From Myxococcales bacterium (lineage in GTDB: Bacteria > Myxococcota_A > Polyangia > Polyangiales > Polyangiaceae): a stretch of DNA of 54,765 bases. The notes beneath the pieces are model-generated. The model did no database searches, was not told the DNA's origin, and was given only the letters and a program-made list of their open reading frames with translations. The stretch lies in contig SECP01000060.1 of assembly GCA_004193285.1 (NCBI GenBank), positions 1 through 54,765 on the forward strand, written 5' to 3'. This document shows, one piece after another, positions 25,671 through 34,583 of the stretch (positions within the stretch are counted from its first letter, which is position 1; each line of letters starts with the position of its first letter). A program made the translations under genes and the position numbers.

Positions 25671-26356
25671 CAGCCGCTCCAAGCAGGGTATGCGATGTCG
25701 CCCCGTAGCAAGAAGCTCGACCCGACCCGCTCCAGCACGGGCTGCTCCAAGCGCGGAGCCTGCGCGATACCGGGTACGCCGAGCTCGCGCAGAGCGGGCG
25801 TTCCTTCCGCGCCCAGCCAAACCGGCGCGATCTCCAGCGCCGCGCGGTCCGCGAGCCGCGCGCGCAAGAACGAGGTCAACACGCGCGCGCCGCCTTCTAC
25901 GAGCAAGCGCCGCACGCCCCGCTCGTGCAAGGCGCGCAGCGCTTCCGGCAAGGAGACGCGGCCTTGGGGATCCGCCGGAAGAAGAGCAACGCTCGCCCCA
26001 AGCTCCACGAGCGCACGGCGGCGCTCCGCGCTGGCCCGCTCGGCGCTGGCGAGCACCACCACCGCGCCCGCCCCCAACGCCGGCGCGAGCAAGCGAGCGG
26101 TGAGTGGAATGCGAAGCGCGGAGTCCAGCACCACCCGAAGCGGCCGCCCAGCGCCCGGCCCCCGCGCGGTGAGCAAGGGGTCGTCGTGCAATAGCGTTTC
26201 GATGCCGACCAGCACCGCGTCGTTTTCACCGCGAGCCTGATGGGCGCAGACGACGCCCTCCTCACCGCTCAAGATCACGCGCTGCGCGGCGGGACCGAGC
26301 CCAATACGGCCGTCCAGCGACTGAGCGAAGTGAAGCGTCACGAGTGGCCGCGTCAT
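25670..26356 (-). CDS. RibD C-terminal-type reductase (riboflavin/DHFR-like)
   Basis: The 228-aa protein from ATG 26356 (MTRPLVTLHFAQSLDGRIGL) matches the stand-alone RibD C-terminal reductase family: ENDAVLVGIETLLHDDPLLTAR, RPLRVVLDSALRIP and VRRLLVEGGARVLTSFL. Family members use NADPH to reduce the ribosyl group of a pyrimidine intermediate in riboflavin synthesis, or related substrates. The deaminase half of RibD is absent and no other rib gene lies nearby. It is the first gene of the four-gene minus-strand run and has 60 bp between its start and the divergent methyltransferase gene, which must hold both promoters. Confidence 0.85.
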   Translation of the reverse strand: MTRPLVTLHFAQSLDGRIGLGPAAQRVILSGEEGVVCAHQARGENDAVLVGIETLLHDDPLLTARGPGAGRPLRVVLDSALRIPLTARLLAPALGAGAVVVLASAERASAERRRALVELGASVALLPADPQGRVSLPEALRALHERGVRRLLVEGGARVLTSFLRARLADRAALEIAPVWLGAEGTPALRELGVPGIAQAPRLEQPVLERVGSSFLLRGDIAYPAWSG

Positions 26357-26416
26357 GCGCTCAGCGACTCGCTTTCCGCGTTGACCCGATCCCTGGCATC
26401 GAGGACAAGGCTTACC

Positions 26417-27277
26417 ATGCCGACGGTAAGGCTCGTCATCTCCACGACCAAAAAACTGGCCTCGCAAGTCAGCGACGCGCTGTTCGCGGCCGGCGCCGGC
26501 GGTTTGGAGGAGCGCCCGGGGCGCGGGGCGACGCTCGTAGCCTACGGTGAAAGCAAAGCCGAGCTGGACGCGCTCTGGAAACGAGCAGAGCGAGTGCTCG
26601 TCGGCGCGCTGGCGAAGAAGGACGTGCCGGTCGCGCGCTTGGAGGTGGACGAGGCGGAAGATTGGCGCACCGCGTGGACCGAGCACCTTCGCCCCGTCGC
26701 CCTCACGCGACGGCTGATTCTCGCGCCCAAAACCGGCACTCCGCCGGCGCTCCGCAAGGGTCAGCAGCTGATATCGTACCAGCCCGCGCTCGCCTTCGGG
26801 GATGGCGACCATGCGACGACGCGCATGGCCGCGCGCGCCATCGAAGCTCACTACCAGCGCGCGCCGGGGGGCGCCCTTTTGGACATCGGCGCGGGCACCG
26901 GTGTGCTGTCGTTCGTGGCGGTGCTGAGCGGCGCGGTGCGCGCGCTGGGTACGGATATCTCGGCCGAGGCGGTGGAGGCCGCGCAGCAAAACGCGGAGCT
27001 GAACGGTTTGTCGCGGCGCACGCGCTTCGTGAACGCGAGCGCACCGGTCCGCGGCAACTTCGACCTCTGCGTCGTGAACATCGAGCTCAGACCGCTGCTC
27101 CTGGTGCTCGGCTCGCTCCCCGCCGCAGCGCGTCGTGCGCCGAGGCTGCTGGTCACCGGCTTTTTGGACTCGCAGCTGGGCGAGGTTCGAGCCGCGGTGG
27201 GTGCGGCGGGGTTTCGGCTCGTTTCGAGAAAGGCCGAAGGCGCGTGGCGTCTGCTGACCGCCGAGAAAATCGGCTGA
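26417..27277 (+). CDS. prmA: PrmA-like 50S ribosomal protein L11 methyltransferase
   Basis: The 286-aa protein starts at ATG 26417 with AAGG upstream. The N-terminal half resembles the PrmA substrate-recognition domain (DWRTAWTEHLRPVAL). The SAM domain has FGDGDHATTRMAARAIE, DIGAGTGVLSFVAVLSG and VVNIELRPLLLVL, corresponding to the ATG/ATTR, GxGxG and N-I-x-x-x-x-L motifs of PrmA. PrmA trimethylates L11 lysines. The motif VNIEL departs from the usual ANILA, so a related protein methyltransferase remains possible. It is divergent from the RibD-C-like gene. Confidence 0.8.
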   Translation: MPTVRLVISTTKKLASQVSDALFAAGAGGLEERPGRGATLVAYGESKAELDALWKRAERVLVGALAKKDVPVARLEVDEAEDWRTAWTEHLRPVALTRRLILAPKTGTPPALRKGQQLISYQPALAFGDGDHATTRMAARAIEAHYQRAPGGALLDIGAGTGVLSFVAVLSGAVRALGTDISAEAVEAAQQNAELNGLSRRTRFVNASAPVRGNFDLCVVNIELRPLLLVLGSLPAAARRAPRLLVTGFLDSQLGEVRAAVGAAGFRLVSRKAEGAWRLLTAEKIG

Positions 27278-27344
27278 GGCCTTGCCAGGCGCCCTATTCC
27301 GAGGTTACTTGGACGTGCGGGTCAGAAGCTGAGGTTCAAGTTTC

Positions 27345-28118
27345 ATGACTCCCCTGTTTTCGCTCGAAGGCCAGGTCGCGGTGGTGACCGGCGGTGCTTC
27401 CGGTATTGGTAAGGCTCTCTCGCTCGGTCTCGCGGCCGCGGGCGCGCACGTGGTCCCCACCTCGCGTCGTGAGGCGGAGGTCACCGCGGCGGCCGAGGAA
27501 ATCCGCGCGCTGGGGCGGCGGTCACTCGCGATCACGTCGGATGTGACGAGTCGCGCCTCGCTCGAGCAGTTGCGGGACGTCGTCCTCGCAGAGCTCGGCC
27601 GCGTGGACATTCTGATCAACTGCGCCGGGCGAATTCAGCGCATTCCTACGCTCGAAATGAGCGAAGAGCTGTGGAACGGCATCATGGACACGAACGCCAC
27701 CGGCACGCTGCGCGCGTGTCAGGCTTTCGGTCCCACGATGCTGGAGCGCGGCTACGGGCGCATCGTCAACATCGCGTCCCTCAACAGCTTCGTCTCGTTC
27801 CACGAGGTGGCAGCGTACGCCGCGAGCAAGGGAGCGGTTGCCGCGCTCACCCGCTCGCTAGCGGTGGAGTGGAGCGCGCGCGGCGTGTGCGTCAACGCGA
27901 TCGCGCCCGGCGTCTTTCGCACCGCCTTCAACGAGAAGCTGCTGGACGGCACGGAGCGCGGTCGCGAGCTGTTGATGCGTACGCCGATGAAGCGCTTCGG
28001 AAAGTTCGACGAGCTCGTGGGGGCGGCGCTGTTCTTCTCTTCTCCCGCGGCGAGCTTCGTCACCGGGCAGATCCTCGCGGTAGACGGCGGATTTCTAGCC
28101 AGCGGCGTGAACCAGTAA
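27345..28118 (+). CDS. SDR oxidoreductase (gluconate 5-dehydrogenase / KduD-like)
   Basis: The 257-aa classical short-chain dehydrogenase has the cofactor motif TGGASGIG, NNAG-equivalent INCAG, catalytic Ser in NIASLNSF, and YAASK with Tyr and Lys. The C-terminal PMKRFGKFDELVGAALFFSS and GGFLASG match sugar-acid dehydrogenases of the gluconate 5-dehydrogenase type. The SDR class is certain; the substrate is a guess from overall similarity. A glycerate kinase follows 43 bp downstream, so the two may act in one sugar-acid route. Confidence 0.85.
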   Translation: MTPLFSLEGQVAVVTGGASGIGKALSLGLAAAGAHVVPTSRREAEVTAAAEEIRALGRRSLAITSDVTSRASLEQLRDVVLAELGRVDILINCAGRIQRIPTLEMSEELWNGIMDTNATGTLRACQAFGPTMLERGYGRIVNIASLNSFVSFHEVAAYAASKGAVAALTRSLAVEWSARGVCVNAIAPGVFRTAFNEKLLDGTERGRELLMRTPMKRFGKFDELVGAALFFSSPAASFVTGQILAVDGGFLASGVNQ

Positions 28119-28161
28119 GCCCACCGCACCCCGGGCGCGGTTTTCGGGCCATAACCAGGCC

Positions 28162-29328
28162 ATGAAGCTCGTCGCCGCGCCCAACGCGCTCAAAGGCAGC
28201 TTGTCGTCTTTCGACGCGGCCGCCGCGATCGCGGCCGGTGCGCGGCGCGCGCGGCCCGACGCAGAGGTCGTGGAGCTTCCGATCGCAGACGGCGGCGACG
28301 GCACCGCGGAGGTCGTCTGCCGCGCTCGCGGCGGGACTTTTCGCGAGGTCCCTGCGCTGGACCCACTGGGCCGCGTCCGTACCGCGCGCTACGCTTGGTT
28401 GACGGACGGCACGGCCGTCGTGGACGTGGCCACCGCTTCTGGGCTCGCTCTGCTGGGCGAGCACGAACGGAGCGCAATGCGCGCGACGAGCTTCGGTACC
28501 GGGCAGCTGCTGCGCGCAGCGCTCGAGAGCGGCGCGCAGCGCATCGTGCTCGGGGTCGGAGGCAGCGCCTCCGTGGATGGCGGCGCGGGCGTGCTCCAAG
28601 CCTTGGGCGCTCGCTTGCTGGACGACTCCGGGCAAGACCTGCCCGCTGGCGGCGCGGCGCTGCGGGGGCTCGCCCGGATCGATCTCAGCGGTCTGACTCC
28701 CCGCGCCCGAAGCGTGCCGATCGAGGTAGCGTGCGACGTCGACAGCCAGCTGCTCGGGGAGCACGGCGCCGCGCGGCTGTTCGCGGCGCAGAAGGGTGCC
28801 TCCCCCAACGAGGTGGAGGAGCTGGAGCGCGCACTGACCCGCTACGCCGCGATCGTCGAGCGTGACTTCGGGCAAAACGTCCGAGCGCTCCCGAGTGGTG
28901 GAGCGGCGGGAGGAATCGCGGCCGGTTTGGCCGGCGTGCTGGGGGCCCGGCTGCGACCGGGCGTGGATTGGGTGCTGGACGCCCTTGGGTTCGAGCACGT
29001 GCTCGCCGGCTCCTCGCTCTGCTTGACCGCCGAAGGGCAGCTCGATTCACAGAGCCTGCGCAACAAAGGCCCGCTCGGAGTGGCTCGGCGCGCAGCCGCT
29101 CGCGGTGTCAAGGTCGTCGTTCTGAGCGGAAGCATCGCGCCCGACGTGCGGCCCGAGCAATTTCCGGACGTGACCGCGATGTTCTCGATCTGTTCGCAGC
29201 CTTCGAGCCTCGACCAGGCGATGAGCCAAGCGCGCTTGCTCTTGGAGTCCTGCGCGGAGCAGGTCGTCCGGTTGTTCGGTGCGGCGGCGACAAGCGCGAG
29301 ACCAGAGCTACCTGAAAGCCGGGCTTGA
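28162..29328 (+). CDS. Glycerate kinase (GlxK/GarK family)
   Basis: The 388-aa protein opens MKLVAAPNALKGSLSSFDAA and shows the family blocks PIADGGDGTAEVV, GVGGSASVDGGAGVLQALGA and ATASGLALL. It ends in the typical TAEGQLDSQSLRNKGPLGVA and VVLSGSIAP. Family enzymes phosphorylate D-glycerate with ATP, giving 2- or 3-phosphoglycerate. It lies 43 bp after an SDR with sugar-acid dehydrogenase character. Length and motifs are complete. Confidence 0.9.
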   Translation: MKLVAAPNALKGSLSSFDAAAAIAAGARRARPDAEVVELPIADGGDGTAEVVCRARGGTFREVPALDPLGRVRTARYAWLTDGTAVVDVATASGLALLGEHERSAMRATSFGTGQLLRAALESGAQRIVLGVGGSASVDGGAGVLQALGARLLDDSGQDLPAGGAALRGLARIDLSGLTPRARSVPIEVACDVDSQLLGEHGAARLFAAQKGASPNEVEELERALTRYAAIVERDFGQNVRALPSGGAAGGIAAGLAGVLGARLRPGVDWVLDALGFEHVLAGSSLCLTAEGQLDSQSLRNKGPLGVARRAAARGVKVVVLSGSIAPDVRPEQFPDVTAMFSICSQPSSLDQAMSQARLLLESCAEQVVRLFGAAATSARPELPESRA

Positions 29329-29490
29329 TTCTGGGGTCAAACCTTCAGCAAAGCTTCGCTCACGCGCCTGCCGCCGCCGTAACCCCGGGGAGTAGCAAGC
29401 CTCATGCCTTTGTCACAAGCGCGAGAAGTCAGCGGCAACGCGGCTTAAGTGCCAACGTGTGCCAATGGGACCGAGGCGAAGCGCGACACG

Positions 29491-30024
29491 TCAGCCGCCG
29501 CTTTCCAGCTTGGCGCGCGTCTGCCCGGCGCGCTCCCAGTACAGAGCCGCGAGCGGCTGGCAAGACGGCGAGCAAATCGTCGCCGCTTGCTCCGACCATT
29601 CCATGTACTCGCGCTTGCGCTCTTCCGTCCAGTTGGGAGGCAAGAGCTTGATGTTGCTCGCTAGGTCCGCCAGCTTGATGACGTGGACGAGAGCCTCCGC
29701 CTGAGGCAGCTCCTCCAGCGCGATCTGGCGACGCTGGCGGCGGGGCAAGGCCTTGTCGTCGGACAGTGCTTGCACGAACCGGCAGACGCGCGGGCCGAAG
29801 CGCTCGGTGACCTCCTCTGCGGTGGTCGGAGTGTCCTCCAGTACGTCGTGGAGGACGGCCGCAATCAGCACCTCCACGTCGTGCACCTGCCCCACGTTGG
29901 CCACGAGCGACGCGACCTCGATGAGGTGGTTCACGTAGGGAGCCGCATCCGGCCCCTTGCGCCGCTGAGCGCTGTGCCGGACCGCTGCGAAATCGAGCGC
30001 TTCCAGAAGCCGAGGAATTGCCAC
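29491..30024 (-). CDS. MESH1-type (p)ppGpp hydrolase, HD domain
   Basis: The GTG start at 30024 gives 177 aa, close to the usual 180 of stand-alone MESH1 proteins. The frame is open to 30174, but the extra residues lack homology. Metal-binding residues of the HD domain are present: His33 in YVNHLIEVA, His59-Asp60 in VLHDVLEDT, and Asp in IKLADLASN, with RRKG before them. The family hydrolyses (p)ppGpp to GDP/GTP and pyrophosphate and, in animals, NADPH. No synthetase domain is present. It is divergent from PEP carboxylase, with 148 bp between starts, and may adjust alarmone levels alongside central carbon flux. Confidence 0.85.
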   Translation of the reverse strand: MAIPRLLEALDFAAVRHSAQRRKGPDAAPYVNHLIEVASLVANVGQVHDVEVLIAAVLHDVLEDTPTTAEEVTERFGPRVCRFVQALSDDKALPRRQRRQIALEELPQAEALVHVIKLADLASNIKLLPPNWTEERKREYMEWSEQAATICSPSCQPLAALYWERAGQTRAKLESGG

Positions 30025-30172
30025 CTGACGATACGCTACCAGAGCTGGAAGCCGGCCCGAACCGCGAAACTGTAACGCGCATGCTTCCGGCGCGTTCCGA
30101 GGGCGTGGCCAAATCGCGCAAATGGGCAGGAAATCGGCGGGTCTGGGCGCCTCGGGGACTTGCTGTGGAAGC

Positions 30173-32971
30173 ATGGTCCATGCGACACCGAAACTCGTGA
30201 AACCCGCCGAAGCTCGCCCCGAAGACCGCGCCCTTCAAGACGATATGCGATGGCTCGCCTCCCTGCTCGGGCGCGTCATTCAGCGCCTGCAGGGAGACGC
30301 GGTCTTCCGAGCGGTGGAGGACCTTCGGGTGGCCTGCCGGGCGCGCCGTAGGGGGGACCCGACCGCGCCGTCCTTGCGCGACTTGCTGTCCAAGGTGGAC
30401 GCGCTGCCGTTCGAGATCGCGGCGCCCACGGCGCGCGCTTTCACCGTGTTCTTCTTCTTGATCAACACGGCAGAGCAGGTGCATCGCGTGCGTCGTCGGC
30501 AGAGCTACGCAACCAGCCAAGGTACGTCCCCGCACTCGGCGCAGCCGGCCAGCGCGCTGTGGGCCTTTCAGGAGCTCAAGAAGCGCGGCAAGAGCGCGGA
30601 GGAGCTGCGCAGCTACATCAAGGATCTGGAGGTGCGCCCGGTCTTGACCGCTCACCCCACGGAGGCGACCCGCCGCACCCTGCTGGAGCTGCAGGCGCGA
30701 CTGGCAGAAGCACTGCTCAGCCGCGAGCGCGCGTCCTCCGGTGAGCTGCGCCGGTTGGAGGAGCACGTGGAGGGCGAGATCGAGCTGCTCTGGTTGACGG
30801 ACGAAGTGCGCCGCAACCGCCCGAGCGTGCTGGACGAAGTGAGCCAGGTCATCTGGTACCTGGAAGACCGCCTGCTGGACGCTTCCGCCGAGGTGGGCGA
30901 AGCGGCGACGAACGCCTTCCGCGAGGTGTTCGGCGAAGAGCTGGGGGTCACGCTGCACGTGCCGCTCGGCAGCTGGGTGGCGGGCGATCGAGACGGCAAC
31001 CCGTTCGTGACCCCGGAGATCACGCTCGCGGCCGCGCGCCGCAACGCGCACGCCATCCTCGGCCACTACGTGAAAAAGGTGGGTGACCTCATCCATCGCC
31101 TCTCGATCTCGGACCGCATCGCCTCGCCTCCCCAGGCCTTGCTGGACTCGCTGGAGAGCGACAAGCCGCTCCTTCCGCGGGCCTGGGAGCGCAACAAGAC
31201 GCGCAATGCGAACGAGAGCCTGCGCTTGAAGCTGACCTTCATCACCGGCCGGCTCGAAGCGACCCGCCGCGAGGTCGCGACCCGCGACGCGAATCGAGCC
31301 GAGAACGTGGAAGGCGCGTACGCCAGCTCGGAACAGCTGCTGGCGGACCTCAAAATCGTGGAGGCAGCCGTGCGCGCGGGCGGCGCCGAATTTGCGGTAC
31401 GTAGCCTCATCGCGCCCCTGGTGGCGCAGGTGGAGACGCTCGGCTTCGCCGGCTACTACTTGGACCTGCGAGACGACTCGGAGACGCACACCCGCACGGT
31501 CGACGCGATCTCCACCAGCGTCGGGGTCGGAAAGCTGGACGAAGCGGGGCTGCGCCGCGAGCTCCTCGGCAAGCGGCCGCTGCTCTCGCCGCACACCACG
31601 CTGGACGAGGAAGCGACCAAGGTCGTCAGTGTGTTTCGCACCATGCGCCAGGTGCAGGACGAGTTCGGTGAGCGCGCGGCCGGCACGTACATCATCTCCA
31701 TGTGCCGCAAGGCGGAGGACCTGCTCCGGGTGCTCTTGCTCGCGCGCGAGGTAGGGCTGTGCGACCTCACCGCGGATCCTCCCGTTTCCCGGTTGGACGT
31801 GGCGCCGCTCTTCGAGACTCAAGCGGACTTGGCCAACGCGCCCAAGGTGCTGCGCGAGCTGGTGACGGATCCGGTCTATGCCCGCCAGCTCAAAGCGCGC
31901 GGCATGCATCAAGAGATCATGCTCGGCTACTCGGACTCCGCCAAAGACGTGGGCGTGGTCGCGGCCTCCTGGGAGCTGTACCGCTCTCAAGAGCTGCTCT
32001 CCGCGGTCGCGCGCGAGTTCGGCGTGTCACTCAGCCTGTTTCACGGCCGCGGCGGCACCGTCGGTCGCGGCGGCGGCTCCCCGGTGTACCGAGCCCTCAC
32101 CGCGCTGCCGCCGCAAACGCTCAGCGGCAAGATCAAGATCACCGAGCAGGGCGAAATCATTTCGCAAAAGTTCGGCTTGCCCAGCATTGCGGAGCGCAGC
32201 CTGGAGGTGATGCTCACCGGCACGATCATGGCGCACTTCTCGGACTGGCGTGAAGGCCTGCCCAGCGGCACGGAGGAGCGCTTCCGCGGCGCGATGGAGC
32301 AGCTGAGCGAGATCTCGCGCGCCGCGTTCCGTCGTCTCGTGCACGAGCAGACCAGCGTCTTCGAGCTGTTCCTCACTGCCACGCCGGTGCGGGAGCTCAC
32401 CCACGTGCACTTCGGCTCACGCCCCGCCTACCGAGAGCGCGGCGCCGGCACCATGGCGGGCATCCGCGCGATTCCCTGGAACTTCGGCTGGACCCAGATG
32501 CGCTTGATGGTCTCGGCCTGGCTCGGCGCGGGCGCGGCGCTGGAGACGATGATGAAAGAGCCTGGCGGTGAGCAGCTCCTGAAGGAGATGGCGCGCAGCT
32601 GGCCCTTCTTCGGGGACTTGCTGGACAAGCTGGAGATGGTCTGCGCCAAGGCGGACCTTGAGATCGCGAAGCTCTACGTGCAAGAGCTGGGCGGCAACCA
32701 GGAGGTCACGGCGGAGATCGAGCAAGACTTCGTCCGCACCGTGCGCTGCCTCAATGCCATCCGCGGGCGTGACCTCCTCGCCGATCACCGGTTTTTGCAA
32801 GGGTCGCTCGGCCTCCGCAACCCCTACGTGGACCCGCTCAGCTTGCTCCAGGTCAGCTTGCTGAAGAAGAAGCGTGTCCTTCCGGAAGATCATCCCGACC
32901 GCCCCTTGCTGGATCAGGCCTTGGGGACCACGCTAAACGGCATTGCACAGGGCATGCGCAACACCGGCTGA
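30173..32971 (+). CDS. ppc: Phosphoenolpyruvate carboxylase
   Basis: The 932-aa enzyme starts at ATG 30173 (MVHATPKLVKPAEARPED). It converts PEP and bicarbonate to oxaloacetate, refilling the TCA cycle. Catalytic motifs are intact: LTAHPTEATRRT with the active His, GYSDSAKDVG with the catalytic Lys, FHGRGGTVGRGGG as the mobile loop, and the C-terminal GMRNTG typical of bacterial-type enzymes. No N-terminal plant-type phosphorylation motif is obvious. A Ser/Thr kinase gene follows 21 bp after the stop and is probably cotranscribed. A MESH1-type hydrolase lies divergent upstream. Confidence 0.97.
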   Translation: MVHATPKLVKPAEARPEDRALQDDMRWLASLLGRVIQRLQGDAVFRAVEDLRVACRARRRGDPTAPSLRDLLSKVDALPFEIAAPTARAFTVFFFLINTAEQVHRVRRRQSYATSQGTSPHSAQPASALWAFQELKKRGKSAEELRSYIKDLEVRPVLTAHPTEATRRTLLELQARLAEALLSRERASSGELRRLEEHVEGEIELLWLTDEVRRNRPSVLDEVSQVIWYLEDRLLDASAEVGEAATNAFREVFGEELGVTLHVPLGSWVAGDRDGNPFVTPEITLAAARRNAHAILGHYVKKVGDLIHRLSISDRIASPPQALLDSLESDKPLLPRAWERNKTRNANESLRLKLTFITGRLEATRREVATRDANRAENVEGAYASSEQLLADLKIVEAAVRAGGAEFAVRSLIAPLVAQVETLGFAGYYLDLRDDSETHTRTVDAISTSVGVGKLDEAGLRRELLGKRPLLSPHTTLDEEATKVVSVFRTMRQVQDEFGERAAGTYIISMCRKAEDLLRVLLLAREVGLCDLTADPPVSRLDVAPLFETQADLANAPKVLRELVTDPVYARQLKARGMHQEIMLGYSDSAKDVGVVAASWELYRSQELLSAVAREFGVSLSLFHGRGGTVGRGGGSPVYRALTALPPQTLSGKIKITEQGEIISQKFGLPSIAERSLEVMLTGTIMAHFSDWREGLPSGTEERFRGAMEQLSEISRAAFRRLVHEQTSVFELFLTATPVRELTHVHFGSRPAYRERGAGTMAGIRAIPWNFGWTQMRLMVSAWLGAGAALETMMKEPGGEQLLKEMARSWPFFGDLLDKLEMVCAKADLEIAKLYVQELGGNQEVTAEIEQDFVRTVRCLNAIRGRDLLADHRFLQGSLGLRNPYVDPLSLLQVSLLKKKRVLPEDHPDRPLLDQALGTTLNGIAQGMRNTG

Positions 32972-32992
32972 CGCGCAGAGGCGGGGGTCTAC

Positions 32993-34492
32993 GTGACCCC
33001 CACGCCTGAATCATCAGCAGTTACAGGTGCTTCCGGCGCCGCGGGCGAGAGCTTGAGCGCCGGCCGCTACGTCATCACCGGCTCGCTCGGCTCCGGCTCC
33101 CAGGGGGAGACGCTGGACGCAGTGGACAAGCGCGAAGGCCGAGCGGTGGCCATCAAACGCTTCGCGCTGCGGAGCGCCAAGTCGTGGAAGGACGTGGAGC
33201 TCGCCGAGCGTGAGGCGACGGTGCTGTCCGCGCTGAACCACCCCGGCCTCCCCCGCTACGTCGAGCATTTCGAGGAGGACGGCGCGCTTTACCTGGTGAT
33301 GGAAAAGATCGAGGGGGAGACGCTCGCGGCCCGGCGCAAGCGCGGCCACGCATTGAGCCACGAGCAAGTCGTGCGCTTCTTGAGCGACGCGGCGGCGTGT
33401 CTTCGCTACCTCCACGGCCACGCGCCGCCCATCGTTCATCGGGACATCAAGCCCGGCAACGTGCTCCTACGGCCGGACGGCTCGTATTGCCTGGTGGATT
33501 TCGGCTCGGTGCGTGACCGCCTGAAGCCGGAAGGTGGAAGCACCGTCGTCGGTACGTTCGGCTACATGGCTCCGGAGCAGTTTCAAGGGCGCGCTGCCCC
33601 CGGGAGCGACGTGTACGCGGTCGCGGCAACCGCGCTCAGCCTGCTCACGGGAAGAGAGCCGGAGGAGCTGCCGCATCAAGGGCTCGCGATCGACGTGGAG
33701 GCGGCGCTGCGTGGCCAGGCGGATCGGCGACTCGTAGCCGCCCTTCGCGGCATGCTCGAGCCAGATCCGGATCGGCGAACGCCCTCGGTGGACGCAGCGC
33801 TGCAGCGCTCCGGGCTGCTGGGAGGCGCGCGCCCGTCTGCGAAAGAAGAGCGCAAGGAGCGCTGGTCGGGCGGAGTGGACCGAGCCGGCTCTACGCACCC
33901 GGCGGAGGAGCAGCTGCGTCGTACTTTCGAGCGCCAGCGCAAGCAGCTCGAGCGCCAGCAGGAGCGGCAGCAGCGCCACCGCAGCGAAAAGCAGCAGCGC
34001 AAGCAGCGCAAGGCCGAGCGCAAGCAAACCCGCCGGGCGGAGCGCGACGCGCGCGGCTACGCCGGTGGGCAGTGGCGGCGTCCTCATCGCCCCGTGCCGC
34101 CCGGCATCCTGGTCGGTGTCGTGGTGCTGGTGGCTCTACGGATCGCGAGCGTGGCCACCTTCGCGCTCTTCAGCGTGCTGCTGCCGCTGCTGTTCACGAT
34201 CATCGCGGTGCCCGGTCGGCGCGAGCGCATGCAGGAAATCGGCCGAGCCGGTCAGCGCGGCCTGTCTCGCGCCCGTCAACACATTCGTTATCAGTTCCTC
34301 GGCGGCCCCGTGCCGGACGAGGTGCGCCGCTTTTTGGATGCCATGGAGCAACACGACATCTCGCGGCGCGTGGACGACGACGCGGAGCGGCCACGCCGGC
34401 GAGTCAGCGTGGACGTGGAAGCAGAGGAGGCTGCGAGCGACGAACCGGAACCGGCTGACTCGGCTCGCGAGGACGTCCGGCAGCGCCGGTAG
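32993..34492 (+). CDS. Membrane-linked Ser/Thr protein kinase (PknB-like)
   Basis: The 499-aa protein starts at GTG 32993. The kinase domain (about 25-275) has the nucleotide loop GSLGSGSQGETL, catalytic loop HRDIKPGNVLLRPDG, DFGSVRD and YMAPEQFQGRAAPGSDVYA, so it looks active. The C-terminal part has a strongly charged Gln/Arg/Lys coiled coil (about 300-350), two hydrophobic segments (VGVVVLVALRI and FALFSVLLPLLFTII), and an acidic tail. No extracellular PASTA or NHL domain is seen. The gene follows ppc by 21 bp, so its product may modify PEP carboxylase or related enzymes, though that is inference from position. Confidence 0.9.
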   Translation: MTPTPESSAVTGASGAAGESLSAGRYVITGSLGSGSQGETLDAVDKREGRAVAIKRFALRSAKSWKDVELAEREATVLSALNHPGLPRYVEHFEEDGALYLVMEKIEGETLAARRKRGHALSHEQVVRFLSDAAACLRYLHGHAPPIVHRDIKPGNVLLRPDGSYCLVDFGSVRDRLKPEGGSTVVGTFGYMAPEQFQGRAAPGSDVYAVAATALSLLTGREPEELPHQGLAIDVEAALRGQADRRLVAALRGMLEPDPDRRTPSVDAALQRSGLLGGARPSAKEERKERWSGGVDRAGSTHPAEEQLRRTFERQRKQLERQQERQQRHRSEKQQRKQRKAERKQTRRAERDARGYAGGQWRRPHRPVPPGILVGVVVLVALRIASVATFALFSVLLPLLFTIIAVPGRRERMQEIGRAGQRGLSRARQHIRYQFLGGPVPDEVRRFLDAMEQHDISRRVDDDAERPRRRVSVDVEAEEAASDEPEPADSAREDVRQRR

Positions 34493-34520
34493 CTCGCTGA
34501 GCTCCGCGAAGAGACTTTTG

Positions 34521-34580
34521 GGTAGGCCGGTCTCGCGGCCCAGCTGGGCCGCGTCGCCACGAACGAAAACTCGGCCTACC
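34521..34580. repeat. Nested palindromes between convergent genes
   Basis: GGTAGGCCG (34521-34529) and CGGCCTACC (34572-34580) form a perfect 9-bp inverted repeat. Inside lies the 18-bp perfect palindrome GCGGCCCAGCTGGGCCGC (34535-34552). The block fills the gap between the stops of the Ser/Thr kinase and the DHH gene, so bidirectional termination is the simplest role. No long T-run is present. Confidence 0.7.
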
Positions 34581-34583
34581 TGC

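Noticed and set aside
29429..31990. 853-codon minus-strand frame over ppc
   Set aside because: It lies opposite highly conserved PEP carboxylase motifs and has no domain; the true minus-strand gene here is the MESH1 frame at 29491-30024.
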